NCBI RefSeq assembly: GCF_002812805.1
Contig: NZ_NMUM01000044.1
Location: forward strand, 62,001 to 126,000
Reading direction: 5' to 3'
Length of the DNA: 64,000 nt
Source of the DNA: Microbacterium lacus
Lineage (GTDB): Bacteria; Actinomycetota; Actinomycetes; Actinomycetales; Microbacteriaceae
The notes beneath the pieces were generated by a model. It made no database searches. It was not told the DNA's origin and saw nothing but the letters and a program-made list of their open reading frames with translations. The translations under genes and the position numbers were made by a program. This document shows positions 16,555 to 28,526 of the stretch, in pieces. Position 1 is the stretch's first letter; each line of letters opens with the position of its first letter.

Positions 16555-19130
16555 GCGTCAGAACTCTCTTCCGTGGGCGTAACGGGTGTCGACTCCGCGA
16601 TGTCGGTGGGGATGGATTCGACCGGCTGCTCCACGTCGACGCTCCTCTCCCCGTTACGGGCGATCGCGATGATCCGGTCGTCGTCGCCGGGACGGGCGAA
16701 CACGACACCCATCGTGTTGCGACCCTTGGCGGGCACCTCGGCCACGGAGGAGCGTACCACCTTGCCGCTGGCAAGAACCACCAAGACCTCGTCGTCCTCA
16801 CCCACGATCAAACCGCCCGCGAGCACACCCCGATCGTCGCTCAACTTGGCCACCTTGATGCCGAGTCCGCCTCGTGATTGACCGCGATATTCGGCCACCG
16901 CGGTGCGCTTGGCGTAGCCTCCGTCGGTCACGACGAAGACGTAGTGACCGGCAGCGCCGCCGTTCTGGGGGGCGACGCTCGCCGACAACAGACTGTCGTC
17001 TCCGCGGAACGACATGCCCTTGACCCCGGCGGTCGAGCGACCCATGGGACGCAGCGCATCGTCGTCCGCTGTGAAGCGGAGTGACATGCCGTGACGCGAG
17101 ATGAGCAGGATGTCGTCGTCCGCCTCGACCAACAACGCGCTCTCGAGTTCGTCACCCTCGCGCAGGCTGATCGCGATGATGCCACCCTGGCGGTTGGTGT
17201 CGTACTCGGTCAGACGCGTCTTCTTCACGAGGCCGCCGCGCGTGGCCAGCACCAGGTGGGTCGCGACACTGTAATCGCGGATGTCGAGCACCTGCGCGAT
17301 CTCTTCGCCCGGCTGCAGCGCCAACAGGTTGGCCACGTGCTGACCCTTGGCGTCGCGTCCGGCCTCGGGCAGCTCGTACGCCTTGGCGCGGTACACGCGG
17401 CCTCGGTTCGTGAAGAACAGCAGCCAGTGGTGGGTCGTGGTGACGAAGAAGTGCTCGACGACATCGTCTGCGCGCAACTGCGCACCCTTGACGCCCTTGC
17501 CGCCGCGATGCTGGGCCCGGTAGTTGTCACTGCGGGTGCGCTTGATGTAGCCGTCACGCGTGACGGTGACGACCATCTCTTCTTCGGGGATCAGGTCTTC
17601 CATCGACATGTCGCCGTCGAAGCCCATCAGGATCTCGGTGCGGCGGTCGTCGCCGTGCTTGGCCACGATCTCGGTCAGCTCATCGCGGACGATGGTGCGC
17701 TGACGCACGGGGCTGGCGAGGATGTCCTGGAAGTCGACGATCTGCGCCGTGATCTTCTCGGCCTCATCGATGATCGCCTGACGCTCGAGGGCCGCGAGGC
17801 GCCGCAGCTGCAGTTCGAGGATCGCACGAGCCTGCAGATCGTCGATGTCGAGGAGTTTCTGAAGGCCCACGCGCGCCTCGTCGGCCGACGGCGAACGACG
17901 GATGAGCGCGATGACCTCGTCGAGGGCGTCGAGCGCCTTCAGGTAGGCGCGCAGGATGTGCATACGCTCTTCGGCCTTACGCAGGCGATAGGTCGTCCGC
18001 CGAACGATGACCTCGATCTGGTGCGTGATCCACAGCGACACGAAAGCGTCGAGCGAGAGCGTGCGGGGCACACCGTCGACGATCGCGAGCATGTTCGCGC
18101 CGAAGTTCTCCTGCAGCTGCGTGTGCTTGTACAGGTTGTTCAGCACGACCTTCGCGACCGCATCGCGCTTGAGCACGATCACGAGACGCTGACCCGTACG
18201 ACCCGAGGTCTCATCGCGAATGTCGGCGATGCCCGAAATCTTGCCGTCGCGGGCGAGGTCGCGGATCTTGATCGCGAGGTTGTCGGGGTTGACCTGGTAC
18301 GGCAGTTCGGTGATGACCAGGCACGTGCGGCCCTGGATCTCTTCCACCGAAACGACGGCGCGCATCGTGATCGAGCCGCGTCCCGTCCGGTATGCCTCGT
18401 GGATCCCGCGAACACCCAGGATCTGCGCACCGGTCGGGAAGTCCGGACCGTGCACCCGCTGAATCAGGGCTTCGAGGAGCTCTTCGCGCGAAGCATCCGG
18501 GTTCTCGAGCGACCACAGCACGCCCTCAGCGACCTCACGGAGGTTGTGCGGCGGAATGTTGGTCGCCATGCCGACCGCGATACCGACCGAACCGTTCACC
18601 AGCAGGTTCGGGAAGCGGGCGGGCAGAACCGTCGGCTCTTGCGTGCGACCGTCGTAGTTGTCCTGGAAGTCGACGGTCTCTTCTTCGATGTCGCGCACCA
18701 TCTCGAGCGCGAGCGTCGCCATCTTGGTCTCGGTGTAGCGGGGCGCGGCCGCCCCCATGTTGCCGGGAGACCCGAAGTTGCCCTGACCATCGGCGAGCGG
18801 GTAGCGCAGCGACCACGGCTGCACGAGACGCACGAGGGCGTCGTAGATCGGCGAGTCACCGTGCGGGTGGTACTGACCCATGACCTCGCCGACAACACGT
18901 GCACACTTCGAGAAGCCCTTGTCAGGACGGAAGCCGCCGTCGTACATGCCATAGATCACGCGGCGGTGGACCGGCTTCAGACCGTCACGAACGTCCGGCA
19001 GCGCGCGGCCGACGATAACGGCCATCGCGTAGTCGAGATAGCTACGCTGCATCTCGGACTGCAGGTCGACCTGGTCGATCCGGCCGTGATCGTGAACCGG
19101 CGTTGCGTCGGGGCGGTCTTCGTCAGTCAT
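16551..19130 (-). CDS. gyrA: DNA gyrase subunit A
   Basis: An 859-residue type IIA topoisomerase subunit that breaks and rejoins DNA during supercoiling. Seen: N-terminal [25 protein letters not shown], the quinolone-resistance region with [10 protein letters not shown], the catalytic tyrosine in AAPRYTE, and a C-terminal six-bladed domain with GyrA-box-like QHRGGKG. The serine/aspartate pair in the quinolone region is wild-type like (GDSPIYD). It follows gyrB by 63 nt on the same strand and leads into DUF3566. Confidence 0.98.
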   Translation of the reverse strand: MTDEDRPDATPVHDHGRIDQVDLQSEMQRSYLDYAMAVIVGRALPDVRDGLKPVHRRVIYGMYDGGFRPDKGFSKCARVVGEVMGQYHPHGDSPIYDALVRLVQPWSLRYPLADGQGNFGSPGNMGAAAPRYTETKMATLALEMVRDIEEETVDFQDNYDGRTQEPTVLPARFPNLLVNGSVGIAVGMATNIPPHNLREVAEGVLWSLENPDASREELLEALIQRVHGPDFPTGAQILGVRGIHEAYRTGRGSITMRAVVSVEEIQGRTCLVITELPYQVNPDNLAIKIRDLARDGKISGIADIRDETSGRTGQRLVIVLKRDAVAKVVLNNLYKHTQLQENFGANMLAIVDGVPRTLSLDAFVSLWITHQIEVIVRRTTYRLRKAEERMHILRAYLKALDALDEVIALIRRSPSADEARVGLQKLLDIDDLQARAILELQLRRLAALERQAIIDEAEKITAQIVDFQDILASPVRQRTIVRDELTEIVAKHGDDRRTEILMGFDGDMSMEDLIPEEEMVVTVTRDGYIKRTRSDNYRAQHRGGKGVKGAQLRADDVVEHFFVTTTHHWLLFFTNRGRVYRAKAYELPEAGRDAKGQHVANLLALQPGEEIAQVLDIRDYSVATHLVLATRGGLVKKTRLTEYDTNRQGGIIAISLREGDELESALLVEADDDILLISRHGMSLRFTADDDALRPMGRSTAGVKGMSFRGDDSLLSASVAPQNGGAAGHYVFVVTDGGYAKRTAVAEYRGQSRGGLGIKVAKLSDDRGVLAGGLIVGEDDEVLVVLASGKVVRSSVAEVPAKGRNTMGVVFARPGDDDRIIAIARNGERSVDVEQPVESIPTDIAESTPVTPTEESSDA

Positions 19131-19193
19131 ATCGTCTTTTCTTCGTCTGCGTCAGGTTCGGCGGGATCCGGATGTCGGACCTAGATGGCGGAT

Positions 19194-21263
<2,070 letters not shown>

Positions 21264-21343
21264 CTATCGGAGCGAGGACCGATATTTCGCATCACACGCC
21301 TCTCTGCGGGGATGAAATCGCTTACGGCACCCCAAATGCTCAT

Positions 21344-21859
21344 TCAGCCGTAGGTATCGCGTGGACCGCGCCCTGGAATAGTCCTGGGGCCCCATTTCCA
21401 CGAGGGAACGTCCGGCCCTACAAAGCGCACCGCCGTGATGCCCGCATCCGGGTGCTCGCGGATGATCCGCGTCAGGATCTCGGCGCGCAGACTCGAGAGC
21501 TGCCGCGCCCACGCCGTCGAATCACACTGAACCGTCATGATTCCGCCCTCGAGCGAGACCGGGCGGGCATGTTCCGCGGTCTGCGATCCCGCGACATCCG
21601 CCCAGCGTCGCAGTACGTCCTCGCTCGCCAGATGCGTATTCCAGCCGGCCTCCCGCGTCAGATCGGCCATGACATCCCCGAGACCATGGGGATCGCGTCC
21701 CGGCGCGAACGGAACGTTCTCGCCCTCGGCATCCCGAATCCTGCGGCGCTTGCGTGATCTCGGTGCCGCGATCCCCCGCAATCGCAAGTACGTCGCGACC
21801 GTCAGGGGAGGGGCATCGACCGTGTCCTCCCCCGCCGCGGGAGAGTCCTCGTCAGACAC
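21344..21859 (-). CDS. dciA: DciA-like helicase loader protein (DUF721)
   Basis: A 171-residue protein of the DUF721/DciA family, which binds the replicative helicase DnaB and promotes its loading in bacteria that lack DnaC/DnaI. The conserved core is in the C-terminal half (about 85-150): W-ADVAGSQTAEHARPVSL, then TVQCDSTAWARQL and the basic end. N-terminal 60 residues are disordered-looking with an RSRKRRR patch. Its ATG overlaps the recF stop by 8 nt, so it is in the dnaN-recF-dciA operon; dnaB itself is at 53967. Confidence 0.88.
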   Translation of the reverse strand: MSDEDSPAAGEDTVDAPPLTVATYLRLRGIAAPRSRKRRRIRDAEGENVPFAPGRDPHGLGDVMADLTREAGWNTHLASEDVLRRWADVAGSQTAEHARPVSLEGGIMTVQCDSTAWARQLSSLRAEILTRIIREHPDAGITAVRFVGPDVPSWKWGPRTIPGRGPRDTYG

Positions 21860-23030
21860 CGGATGCCTCGTCGGGCGGACCGGAGGGATCGGGAACGATG
21901 CGCCCGTTCTCGATACGGACCGTTCGAAGCCGAAGTGCCTCGGGGACGTCCTCCCACACGGCTGCGGTCACGATGACCTGTTCGAACTGGGCCGTGAGTT
22001 CGGACAGTCGCGCGCGCCGCTGGGCATCCAGCTCAGCGAAAACGTCATCGAGAATCAGTACAGGATCGCCACTGCGCGACTCGGCGCGCAACAGTTGCGC
22101 CGAAGCGAGCCGCAGGGCGAGTGCGACCGACCACGATTCACCGTGCGAGGCGTAGCCCTTGACCGGCAGACCCCGAATACTCAAACGGAGGTCGTCGCGA
22201 TGCGGACCGACGAGGGTGAGCCCACGTTCCAGCTCCGCCGTGCGCTTGTGCGCCAACGCCTCGCGGAAGAGTTCCGCCGTTGCCCCGATCGGCGTCGTGC
22301 TTCCCGCTTCGTCGCCATCTTCCGGGTCCGCGCCACGGACCGACAGAACCCATTCGAGCTCCGGGTGGTGGTCCTCGCCGGCAATCGCGGCGTAAGCGGC
22401 CTCGATCGGTGCCGCGAGTTCGCTCGCGAGCACCTGACGCGCGTCGATGATCTCCGACCCGAGCGCGACGAGTTTGTCGTCCCACACGTCCAGTGTCGAC
22501 AGCGTATCCCCCCGGATTCCACGCGCCCGCGCGGACTTCAGGAGTGCCCCGCGCTGACGCAGGACCCGGTCATAGTCCGCAAGGACCCCGGCCATCCGCG
22601 GCGAACGCTGCACGAGCAGCTGGTCCGCGAAGCGGCGTCGGGCGGACGGATCACCGCGGACGATACCCAAGTCTTCGGGAGCGAAGACGACCACCTGCGC
22701 GTAGCGCGGCAGCTCGGCCGGGCGAACATCGACGCCGTTCACCCGCGCACGATTGCGTCCGGTCCGGTTCAGCTGCGCCTCGAGCTGGACGCTTCGCTCG
22801 GCGTGGGCGACACGAATCCGCAAGATCGCGGACTCAGCGCCCGCTCTGACGAGTGCCTGGTCCCCCGAAACCCGGTGCGAACCGAGCGTGGCGACATAGG
22901 CGATCGCCTCGGCGAGGTTCGTCTTGCCCTGTCCGTTACGGCCGACGAACAAATTGGGTCCAGCGACCAACGCGACATCCGCGGTCGCGTAGTTACGAAA
23001 ATCAACCAGGCTGACGTGCTCGACGATCAC
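21852..23030 (-). CDS. recF: DNA replication and repair protein RecF
   Basis: A 392-residue SMC-like ATPase that loads RecA at gaps through RecOR. Seen: LVDFRNY near the N terminus, Walker A GRNGQGKTN, the RVNG strand, the signature region around SVALALRLASA, and Walker B LILDDVFAELD. GTG start at 23030 is one base after the dnaN stop. Classic dnaN-recF arrangement. Confidence 0.97.
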   Translation of the reverse strand: MIVEHVSLVDFRNYATADVALVAGPNLFVGRNGQGKTNLAEAIAYVATLGSHRVSGDQALVRAGAESAILRIRVAHAERSVQLEAQLNRTGRNRARVNGVDVRPAELPRYAQVVVFAPEDLGIVRGDPSARRRFADQLLVQRSPRMAGVLADYDRVLRQRGALLKSARARGIRGDTLSTLDVWDDKLVALGSEIIDARQVLASELAAPIEAAYAAIAGEDHHPELEWVLSVRGADPEDGDEAGSTTPIGATAELFREALAHKRTAELERGLTLVGPHRDDLRLSIRGLPVKGYASHGESWSVALALRLASAQLLRAESRSGDPVLILDDVFAELDAQRRARLSELTAQFEQVIVTAAVWEDVPEALRLRTVRIENGRIVPDPSGPPDEASGV

Positions 23031-23031
23031 G

Positions 23032-24180
23032 TCAGCGCAGCAGCAGATTCGGTTGCAGGAGGTACTTGAAGGTGTCGGCGCCCGCCTTGTCGACCGACGT
23101 CTGGCTCGTGATGAGCACCGGGCTCAGCTTGTTGGCGTTGTCGGACGACGTGAACGTGATGCGGACGAATTCGCTGCGCACGGCGGTCAGGGCCTCGAGC
23201 AGGTACTGCGGATTCAGGCCGAGAACGACGTCTTCACCGTCGAGGTGTGCGTCGACGGACTCAGAGGCACGCGCCTGATCTCCTCCGGAGGCATCCATCG
23301 TCACGCCCTCGGACGAGAACGTGAAGCGGAGGGGAGCGGAACGATCGAGCACGATCTGCATGCGCCGAACGGCTTCCATGAGTTCGCCCGTGTTGACCAC
23401 GGCGTGGTGAGCATTCTGGTCCGGGAAAAGCCGACGGACGGGCGGGAAGTTGCCCTTGATCAAGAGCGAGGTGACGGTGCGGTCGCCCGACGAGAACGCG
23501 ATGATCTCGCGGTCGCCCGACCCCGAGAAGGCGATGCGGATGTCCCCCCCGTGCGCAAATGTCTTGCCCACTTCCTGCAGGGTGCGGGCCGGGACGAGTG
23601 CGGATGCCTCGCCCTCCCGCGCAGCGGCACCATCCCACGGGATCTCACGCAGTGCCACGCGGTAGCGGTCGGTCGCGACGAGGCTCAGTGTCGTTCCCGA
23701 AACCTCGAGTTGTACACCCGTCAGCACAGGAGTCACGTCATCGCGCGAGGCGGCGAACGCGACCTGAGCGATGGCGGTCGCAAAATCCTCGGCGGGCACA
23801 AGACCCGGCTCGGCCGTGACCTCGGGAATTGCGGGGTACTCCTGGACGGGCATCCCGGGGAGCGTGAACCGTGCGGAACCACAGCTCAGAACAATTCCGC
23901 CGTCATCGTCGACGACGACCTGGATCGGCGCATTCGGAAGGCGGTTGGCGATCTCGGACAACAAGCGACCGTGAACGAGGATCGTGCCAGGGCTGTCGAC
24001 AGTCGCTTCGATGACGGTACGGGCGGAGGCCTCGTAGTCGAATGCGGAGAGGGAGAGTCCGTCAGGACCCGCCTCGATCAGAACACCCGCCAGGATCGGC
24101 TGCGGGTTCCGCTGCGGGAGCAGCTTCACAACGAAAGAGACCGCGTCGCTGAAGACATCGCGATTCACGTGGAACTTCAC
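23032..24180 (-). CDS. dnaN: DNA polymerase III sliding clamp (beta subunit)
   Basis: A 382-residue ring clamp that tethers the polymerase. The N terminus reads KFHVNRDVFSDAVSFVVKLLP, and the three repeated clamp domains end with the usual hydrophobic C-terminal stretch. The GTG at 24180 is selected because AAAGGAG lies 5 nt upstream; the frame stays open into the origin but that part lacks coding features. A degenerate parS-like 14-mer (24162-24175) falls within codons 2-7. First gene of the dnaN-recF-dciA operon. Confidence 0.97.
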   Translation of the reverse strand: MKFHVNRDVFSDAVSFVVKLLPQRNPQPILAGVLIEAGPDGLSLSAFDYEASARTVIEATVDSPGTILVHGRLLSEIANRLPNAPIQVVVDDDGGIVLSCGSARFTLPGMPVQEYPAIPEVTAEPGLVPAEDFATAIAQVAFAASRDDVTPVLTGVQLEVSGTTLSLVATDRYRVALREIPWDGAAAREGEASALVPARTLQEVGKTFAHGGDIRIAFSGSGDREIIAFSSGDRTVTSLLIKGNFPPVRRLFPDQNAHHAVVNTGELMEAVRRMQIVLDRSAPLRFTFSSEGVTMDASGGDQARASESVDAHLDGEDVVLGLNPQYLLEALTAVRSEFVRITFTSSDNANKLSPVLITSQTSVDKAGADTFKYLLQPNLLLR

Positions 24181-24668
24181 GGTCACTCCTTTGTCCTGTG
24201 GAGGGTTGTCCTGTGGATGTTTTGTCGTCCCAGGTCTGGGCTTACCCATGCTAGTGCCGGGCCATCGTTGTCGTGAGTCGTTGCTCGTTCCACAGCCTGC
24301 GCCGTAAAGGTGAGGGGAATCGATCTCTCAGAAGAAGAAGTAGTTAATGGTGTTAACGCCTGTGGATCATGTGGATAACTCCTGACTTGCCTGTCGGGAG
24401 TATGGAACTACACGCGTGTGACTTGTGGACGAGCTGCGAATGCCCGGGTTTACGCGGGAGCGGTGCCTCGTGGAGTTTCGCGCACTCTCCACAGGAGAAC
24501 CCCAAGAGTGCACAGTCTGGACGTATTCCGTGAGGCTTATCCACAGGTTATCCACACTGTGAAATCGGAATCTTGGCGGTTCGGATCGACGCGTGTCAAG
24601 CGCGTATCGCGGCATATACGGCAGCGCGAAGCGTGACCGACGAGGCATCCGTCGGTCACATCCGTGGA
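24181..24668. other. Probable chromosomal origin (oriC), dnaA-dnaN gap
   Basis: A 488-nt gap between the divergently spaced replication genes with DnaA boxes: perfect TTATCCACA at 24537-24545 and 24548-24556 (tandem, 2 nt apart), the reverse form TGTGGATAA at 24370-24378, and near matches at 24361-24369, 24424-24432, 24212-24220 and 24286-24294. An unusually AT-rich, purine-runs stretch at about 24320-24360 (with GTTAATGGTGTTAACG) is a candidate unwinding element. A 15-nt direct repeat with TTGTCCTGTGGA occurs at 24191 and 24206. The mirror-image box orientation around the AT-rich part fits an origin. Some of this DNA must also carry the dnaN promoter. Confidence 0.85.
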
Positions 24669-26111
24669 TCAGCGGCCCGCGCGGCCGATGATCGTCGTGA
24701 TCTCGGTGACCTGGTTGTACAGCGAGCGACGTTCCTTCATCAGGTCACTGATCTTCTTGTATGCGTACATGACGGTTGTGTGGTCGCGGTTGCCAAAAAG
24801 CTGACCGATCTTGGGCAGGGAAAGGCTCGTCCGCTCGCGGCACAGATACATCGCGATCTGCCGTGCGGTGGCAACGGCTTGCGAGCGGCTCGAGCCGTAC
24901 AGGTCGTCGACAGATAGCTTGAAGTACTGCGCGGTCGCCGTGATGATGTCTGTCGGCGAGACGACGTTCGCATCATCCTGATCGACGATGTCGCGCAAAA
25001 CGGTCTGAGCCAGCTGCACATCGAGGGATGAGCGGTTCAGGTTGGCGAATGCCGAAACCCGGATGAGCGCACCCTCGAGTTCTCGGATGTTGCTCGACAC
25101 CTTGGTGGCGATGTACTCGAGGACATCATCGGGTACCTGCAGTCGCTCGCTTTGAGCCTTCTTCCGCAGGATGGCCTCACGCGTTTCGAGGTCTGGCGCC
25201 TGAACGTCGGTGATGAGGCCCCACTCGAAGCGGCTGCGCATACGGTCTTCGAACCCGGTGAGGTGCTTGGGCGGTAGGTCGCTCGTGATGACGACCTGTT
25301 TGTCGTGGTCGTGGAGCGTGTTGAAGGTGTGGAAGAAGGCTTCCTGGGTCTCGGCTCGGCCCTGCAAGAACTGGATGTCGTCGATCAGCAGGATGTCGAC
25401 GTCGCGGTATCGCGCCTGGAACGCGGATCCGCGGTTGTTGGCGATCGAGTTGATGAAGTCGTTCGTGAACTCTTCGCTCGAGACGTAGCGAACACGAATG
25501 CCCGTATAGAGATTGAGGGCGTAGTCGCCGATCGCGTGGAGGAGGTGCGTCTTACCGAGGCCCGATTCTCCATAGATGAAGAGCGGGTTGTAGGCCTTGG
25601 CCGGAGCTTCGGCGACGGCGACGGCCGCGGCATGGGCGAAACGGTTGGATTGGCCGATGACGAAGTTGTCGAACGTGTACTTGGGGTTCAGGCGGGTGTC
25701 GTTACGCGAGGCCGAAGCGGGAGTCTCGGGCGGCGCGTCGACGTAGGAACGCAACCCTGATTGAACCGGCGCCGGCGCCGGCGCGTCCTGAGCCGTCTGA
25801 ACGGCGGGGCTCGAGCGGGAAACGACGTGGGCCTCGGCGAGATCGGGGTTGACGACGACCCGGAATGTCACGGCGCCGGATGCATGATCGATGCGTGAGA
25901 GTGCCTCGAGGATGGAGGGACGCATCCGCTTGTTGAACTGTGCGGCCGTCAGATCATTGGGAACGTCGAGATACAGCGTCCCGGCCATGACCCCCTGAGG
26001 GACGGCCAGGCTCAAGAATCCATAGAGCTGTGGAGTGATCCGGTCGTCCTCCGTGAGGGAGTCGAGCACGGCCGCCCAGATCGAGATGTCTGGAACATCG
26101 TGCTGTGACAT
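24669..26111 (-). CDS. dnaA: Chromosomal replication initiator DnaA
   Basis: A 480-residue AAA+ initiator that binds DnaA boxes and opens oriC. Domain I (about 1-85), a short Ala/Pro-rich linker (about 105-140), AAA+ domain with Walker A GESGLGKTHLL and Walker B LLIDDIQF, and the C-terminal DNA-binding domain with NRDHTTVMYAYKKI. ATG at 26111. The gene points away from rpmH and toward oriC, the usual layout. A DnaA box (26181-26189) is 70 nt upstream of the start, suggesting autoregulation. Confidence 0.98.
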   Translation of the reverse strand: MSQHDVPDISIWAAVLDSLTEDDRITPQLYGFLSLAVPQGVMAGTLYLDVPNDLTAAQFNKRMRPSILEALSRIDHASGAVTFRVVVNPDLAEAHVVSRSSPAVQTAQDAPAPAPVQSGLRSYVDAPPETPASASRNDTRLNPKYTFDNFVIGQSNRFAHAAAVAVAEAPAKAYNPLFIYGESGLGKTHLLHAIGDYALNLYTGIRVRYVSSEEFTNDFINSIANNRGSAFQARYRDVDILLIDDIQFLQGRAETQEAFFHTFNTLHDHDKQVVITSDLPPKHLTGFEDRMRSRFEWGLITDVQAPDLETREAILRKKAQSERLQVPDDVLEYIATKVSSNIRELEGALIRVSAFANLNRSSLDVQLAQTVLRDIVDQDDANVVSPTDIITATAQYFKLSVDDLYGSSRSQAVATARQIAMYLCRERTSLSLPKIGQLFGNRDHTTVMYAYKKISDLMKERRSLYNQVTEITTIIGRAGR

Positions 26112-26180
26112 GGGTCCCCCGGGGATTCGCGGCTATCTGTCAGCAACCTTGTCCGGGGGCGGTAGCGCCATCTTCGGACC

Positions 26181-26189
26181 TGTGGATAA
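26181..26189 (-). promoter_or_regulatory. DnaA box upstream of dnaA
   Basis: TGTGGATAA is the exact reverse complement of TTATCCACA and lies in the 323-nt dnaA-rpmH gap (26112-26434). Its location in the probable dnaA promoter fits autorepression. No other consensus box is seen in this gap; the remainder holds the rpmH promoter and otherwise nothing recognisable. Confidence 0.6.
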
Positions 26190-26310
26190 CTGTCGCGCCC
26201 ACGCTAGCCAGGCGGTGCGGCGGAGCAAAATCCACTGTAGGACCTGGCGGCGTGTCGGTGCCACGCCGGAGTTCTCGAGGTGGGGATAATGCCTCGCGCT
26301 CACGCTCGGT

Positions 26311-26339
26311 TTGTGACCTACTCTCGAAGGACGTATTCT
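26311..26339 (+). promoter_or_regulatory. Promoter for rpmH operon
   Basis: TTGTGA (26311-26316) and TATTCT (26334-26339) are separated by exactly 17 nt, a good sigma-A arrangement. It would give a leader of roughly 90 nt before the rpmH start. A TTGACT at 26347-26352 has no -10 at a workable distance. Confidence 0.5.
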
Positions 26340-26434
26340 TACCAGGTTGACTTATGCCCTCGCGGCATCCTTCTTCCGCCTAGCATCGTCTCCGGTCGCC
26401 ACGTCCCGGCGACTCGTCTCCCGGAGTGACTCTT

Positions 26435-26572
26435 ATGACCAAGCGTACTTTCCAGCCCAACAACCGTCGTCGCGCCAAGAAGCATGGCTTCCGCGCTCGG
26501 ATGCGCACCCGCGCGGGACGCGCCATCCTTTCGGCGCGTCGCACCAAGGGTCGCACCACCGTCTCGGCCTGA
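26435..26572 (+). CDS. rpmH: 50S ribosomal protein L34
   Basis: A 45-residue basic ribosomal protein, translated directly: [20 protein letters not shown] at the start and ending TKGRTTVSA. This is the nearly invariant L34 sequence. It leads the conserved rpmH-rnpA-yidD-yidC-jag-rsmG series, divergent from dnaA. The rnpA start follows 9 nt after its stop. Confidence 0.97.
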   Translation: MTKRTFQPNNRRRAKKHGFRARMRTRAGRAILSARRTKGRTTVSA

Positions 26573-26581
26573 CCCATCCCG

Positions 26582-26914
26582 GTGCTCTCCCGAGCGAATC
26601 GCCTCACCCTCGGTGTCGACTATCGATCCGTCGTCCGTCGGGGCACTCGCTGCGCCGGGGCGCACACGGTGACGCATGTCATGGCGCGATCGGATGACGA
26701 CGTGCGCTTCGGTTTCATCGTTTCCAAGGCAGTCGGCAACGCGGTCGTGCGCAACACGGTGCGACGTCGACTGAAGGCCGTCTGTCACGAAGCTCTCCCT
26801 GAGCTCGATCCGGGTCGGGATGTCGTGATCCGTGCTTTGAACCCCGCGGCGGGTGCTGATTTCGCGACGTTGCGAGCCGAAGTACTGCGGTGTCTACGAC
26901 GAGGTCGGGCATGA
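26582..26914 (+). CDS. rnpA: Ribonuclease P protein component
   Basis: A 110-residue basic protein subunit of RNase P, which matures the 5' ends of tRNAs. The RNR signature region appears as VVRNTVRRRLKAVC with preceding FIVSKAVGNA. GTG start at 26582. Its stop overlaps the ATG of yidD by 4 nt. Confidence 0.95.
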   Translation: MLSRANRLTLGVDYRSVVRRGTRCAGAHTVTHVMARSDDDVRFGFIVSKAVGNAVVRNTVRRRLKAVCHEALPELDPGRDVVIRALNPAAGADFATLRAEVLRCLRRGRA

Positions 26915-27270
26915 GCGCCCCCCTCCCCACGGCGATGACCGGTGACGGCCACTTTGATGTGGCACGCGGCTGGCGCGCCACCTGCCTGGTCCCCCGCAAT
27001 GCCGCGATTGCTGCACTGATCGCGTATCGCGCAACTATTTCTCCGATCTACGGGGATGTCTGCAAGTACTACCCCACGTGCTCGGCCTACGCGGTCGGTG
27101 CCATCCAGCAGTACGGCGTCGTTCGTGGGTCCGTGATGGCTGCAACACGATTGGCTCGATGCCATCCGTGGGCGCAGGGTGGCATCGATGATGTCCGCCC
27201 GCGCACTGACTTCCGGGATGAGCTGACCCTTCACGGGTTCGTCGTTCCGTCGCCCCGAAGAAAGGACTGA
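26911..27270 (+). CDS. yidD: Membrane protein insertion efficiency factor YidD
   Basis: A 119-residue small protein of the YidD family, which aids membrane protein insertion with YidC. The family core YRATISPIYGDVCKYYPTCSAYAV with its three cysteines region and the RCHPWAQGGIDDV motif is clear. The N-terminal 30 residues before this core are longer than in many relatives. ATG 26911 overlaps the rnpA stop (ATGA). yidC begins 3 nt after the stop. Confidence 0.92.
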   Translation: MSAPLPTAMTGDGHFDVARGWRATCLVPRNAAIAALIAYRATISPIYGDVCKYYPTCSAYAVGAIQQYGVVRGSVMAATRLARCHPWAQGGIDDVRPRTDFRDELTLHGFVVPSPRRKD

Positions 27271-27273
27271 TCC

Positions 27274-28506
27274 GTGCCGGATCTCATCGGAATCGTCCTC
27301 TGGCCACTCAAATGGGTGGTCGAGCTGATCCTCGTCGCATGGCATTGGGTGTGGACCTCGCTGGGGTTCGGCGCTGCGGATGGCATCACCTGGGTTCTGT
27401 CGATCGTCGGGCTGGTGATCGTCGTTCGTGCTGCCTTGATCCCCCTCTTCGTGAGGCAGATCAAGAGCCAGAGAAAGATGATGGAAATCGCCCCTGAACT
27501 GCGAAAAGTTCAGGAGAAGTACAAGGGCAAGCGCGATCAGCTCTCCCGTGAGGCCATGAGTCGCGAGACCATGGCGCTGTATAAGAAACACGGCACGACC
27601 CCGGTCTCGAGCTGTCTACCGCTCCTGGTACAGATGCCGATCTTCTTCTCGCTGTACTCCGTGCTGTCGTCGATTGGTTCGCACGTCGACCAGGGGGTTG
27701 GTGGCGTCGGTGTTCTCTCCGCAGACCTGACACAGCAGTTCTTCGACGCCAAGCTGTTCGGCGTCGCTTCCCTGCATGACACTCTCGCCGGTGCGTGGGA
27801 GACACGACCGGATGGTTGGGAAGCAACCGTCGGGATCCTGGTTGTTCTCGTGATCCTCATGATCGCGTCGCAGTTTTTCACGCAGCTGCAGATCATCTCG
27901 AAGAACCTGTCGCCCGAGGCCAAGACGGGCCAGGCGTATCAGATGCAGAAGATCATGCTCTACATCCTCCCGCTGGCCTTCATCTTCTCGGGTGTCTTCT
28001 TTCCGCTGGGTGTCGTCATCTACTGGTTCGTCAGCAACGTGTGGACGATGGTCCAGCAGTTCATCGTCATCCGCGAAATGCCGACCCCGGGATCGGATGC
28101 CGCGAAGGCCCGCGAGGAGCGTCTCGCGCGCAAGGGTAAGGCCATCAACTCCGAGGGCAAGATCGTCTCGATGGAGCGCTACGTCGAAGAGCAGGCGCGT
28201 CTTCTGGCCGAGGCCGAGAAGAAGAAGGCCGTCGCCCCCAAGCGACAGCAGCCTGTGGGTAAGCAGCGCGCGAAGAAGCAGACGCGTCCAGGCACGCCGG
28301 GCACGGCATCCGCTCCCCCGGCATCGTCCCCTGTCAACGGAACCTCGGCTCCGGCCGGTGCGACCGTGGGTGGCGCATCCACAGGATCGGCGTCCGAGAA
28401 GGCGAATGCATCGGACGAGCCCTCGTCGCTGACGCCGCCCCCGGCAGCAGGACAGGCGGGATCTTCGACGAAGAACGCCAAGCAGAACCCCAAGAAGCGC
28501 CGCTGA
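27274..28506 (+). CDS. yidC: Membrane protein insertase YidC
   Basis: A 410-residue insertase (Oxa1/YidC family). Hydrophobic spans at about 5-25, 30-50, 110-130, 180-205 and 230-255 form the insertase core, including SCLPLLVQMPIFFSLYSVL; an amphipathic RQIKSQRKMMEIAPELRKVQ helix follows the second span. The C-terminal 150 residues are a Lys/Ala/Ser/Pro-rich cytoplasmic tail that can contact ribosomes. GTG start at 27274 follows GAAAGGA. Confidence 0.95.
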   Translation: MPDLIGIVLWPLKWVVELILVAWHWVWTSLGFGAADGITWVLSIVGLVIVVRAALIPLFVRQIKSQRKMMEIAPELRKVQEKYKGKRDQLSREAMSRETMALYKKHGTTPVSSCLPLLVQMPIFFSLYSVLSSIGSHVDQGVGGVGVLSADLTQQFFDAKLFGVASLHDTLAGAWETRPDGWEATVGILVVLVILMIASQFFTQLQIISKNLSPEAKTGQAYQMQKIMLYILPLAFIFSGVFFPLGVVIYWFVSNVWTMVQQFIVIREMPTPGSDAAKAREERLARKGKAINSEGKIVSMERYVEEQARLLAEAEKKKAVAPKRQQPVGKQRAKKQTRPGTPGTASAPPASSPVNGTSAPAGATVGGASTGSASEKANASDEPSSLTPPPAAGQAGSSTKNAKQNPKKRR

Positions 28507-28526
28507 CGGCGCGAGGAGCTCACGAC

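Noticed and set aside
26347..26352. TTGACT as -35 element of rpmH
   Set aside because: The nearest TAGCAT is 28 nt away, too far; the TTGTGA/TATTCT pair with a 17-nt spacer fits better.
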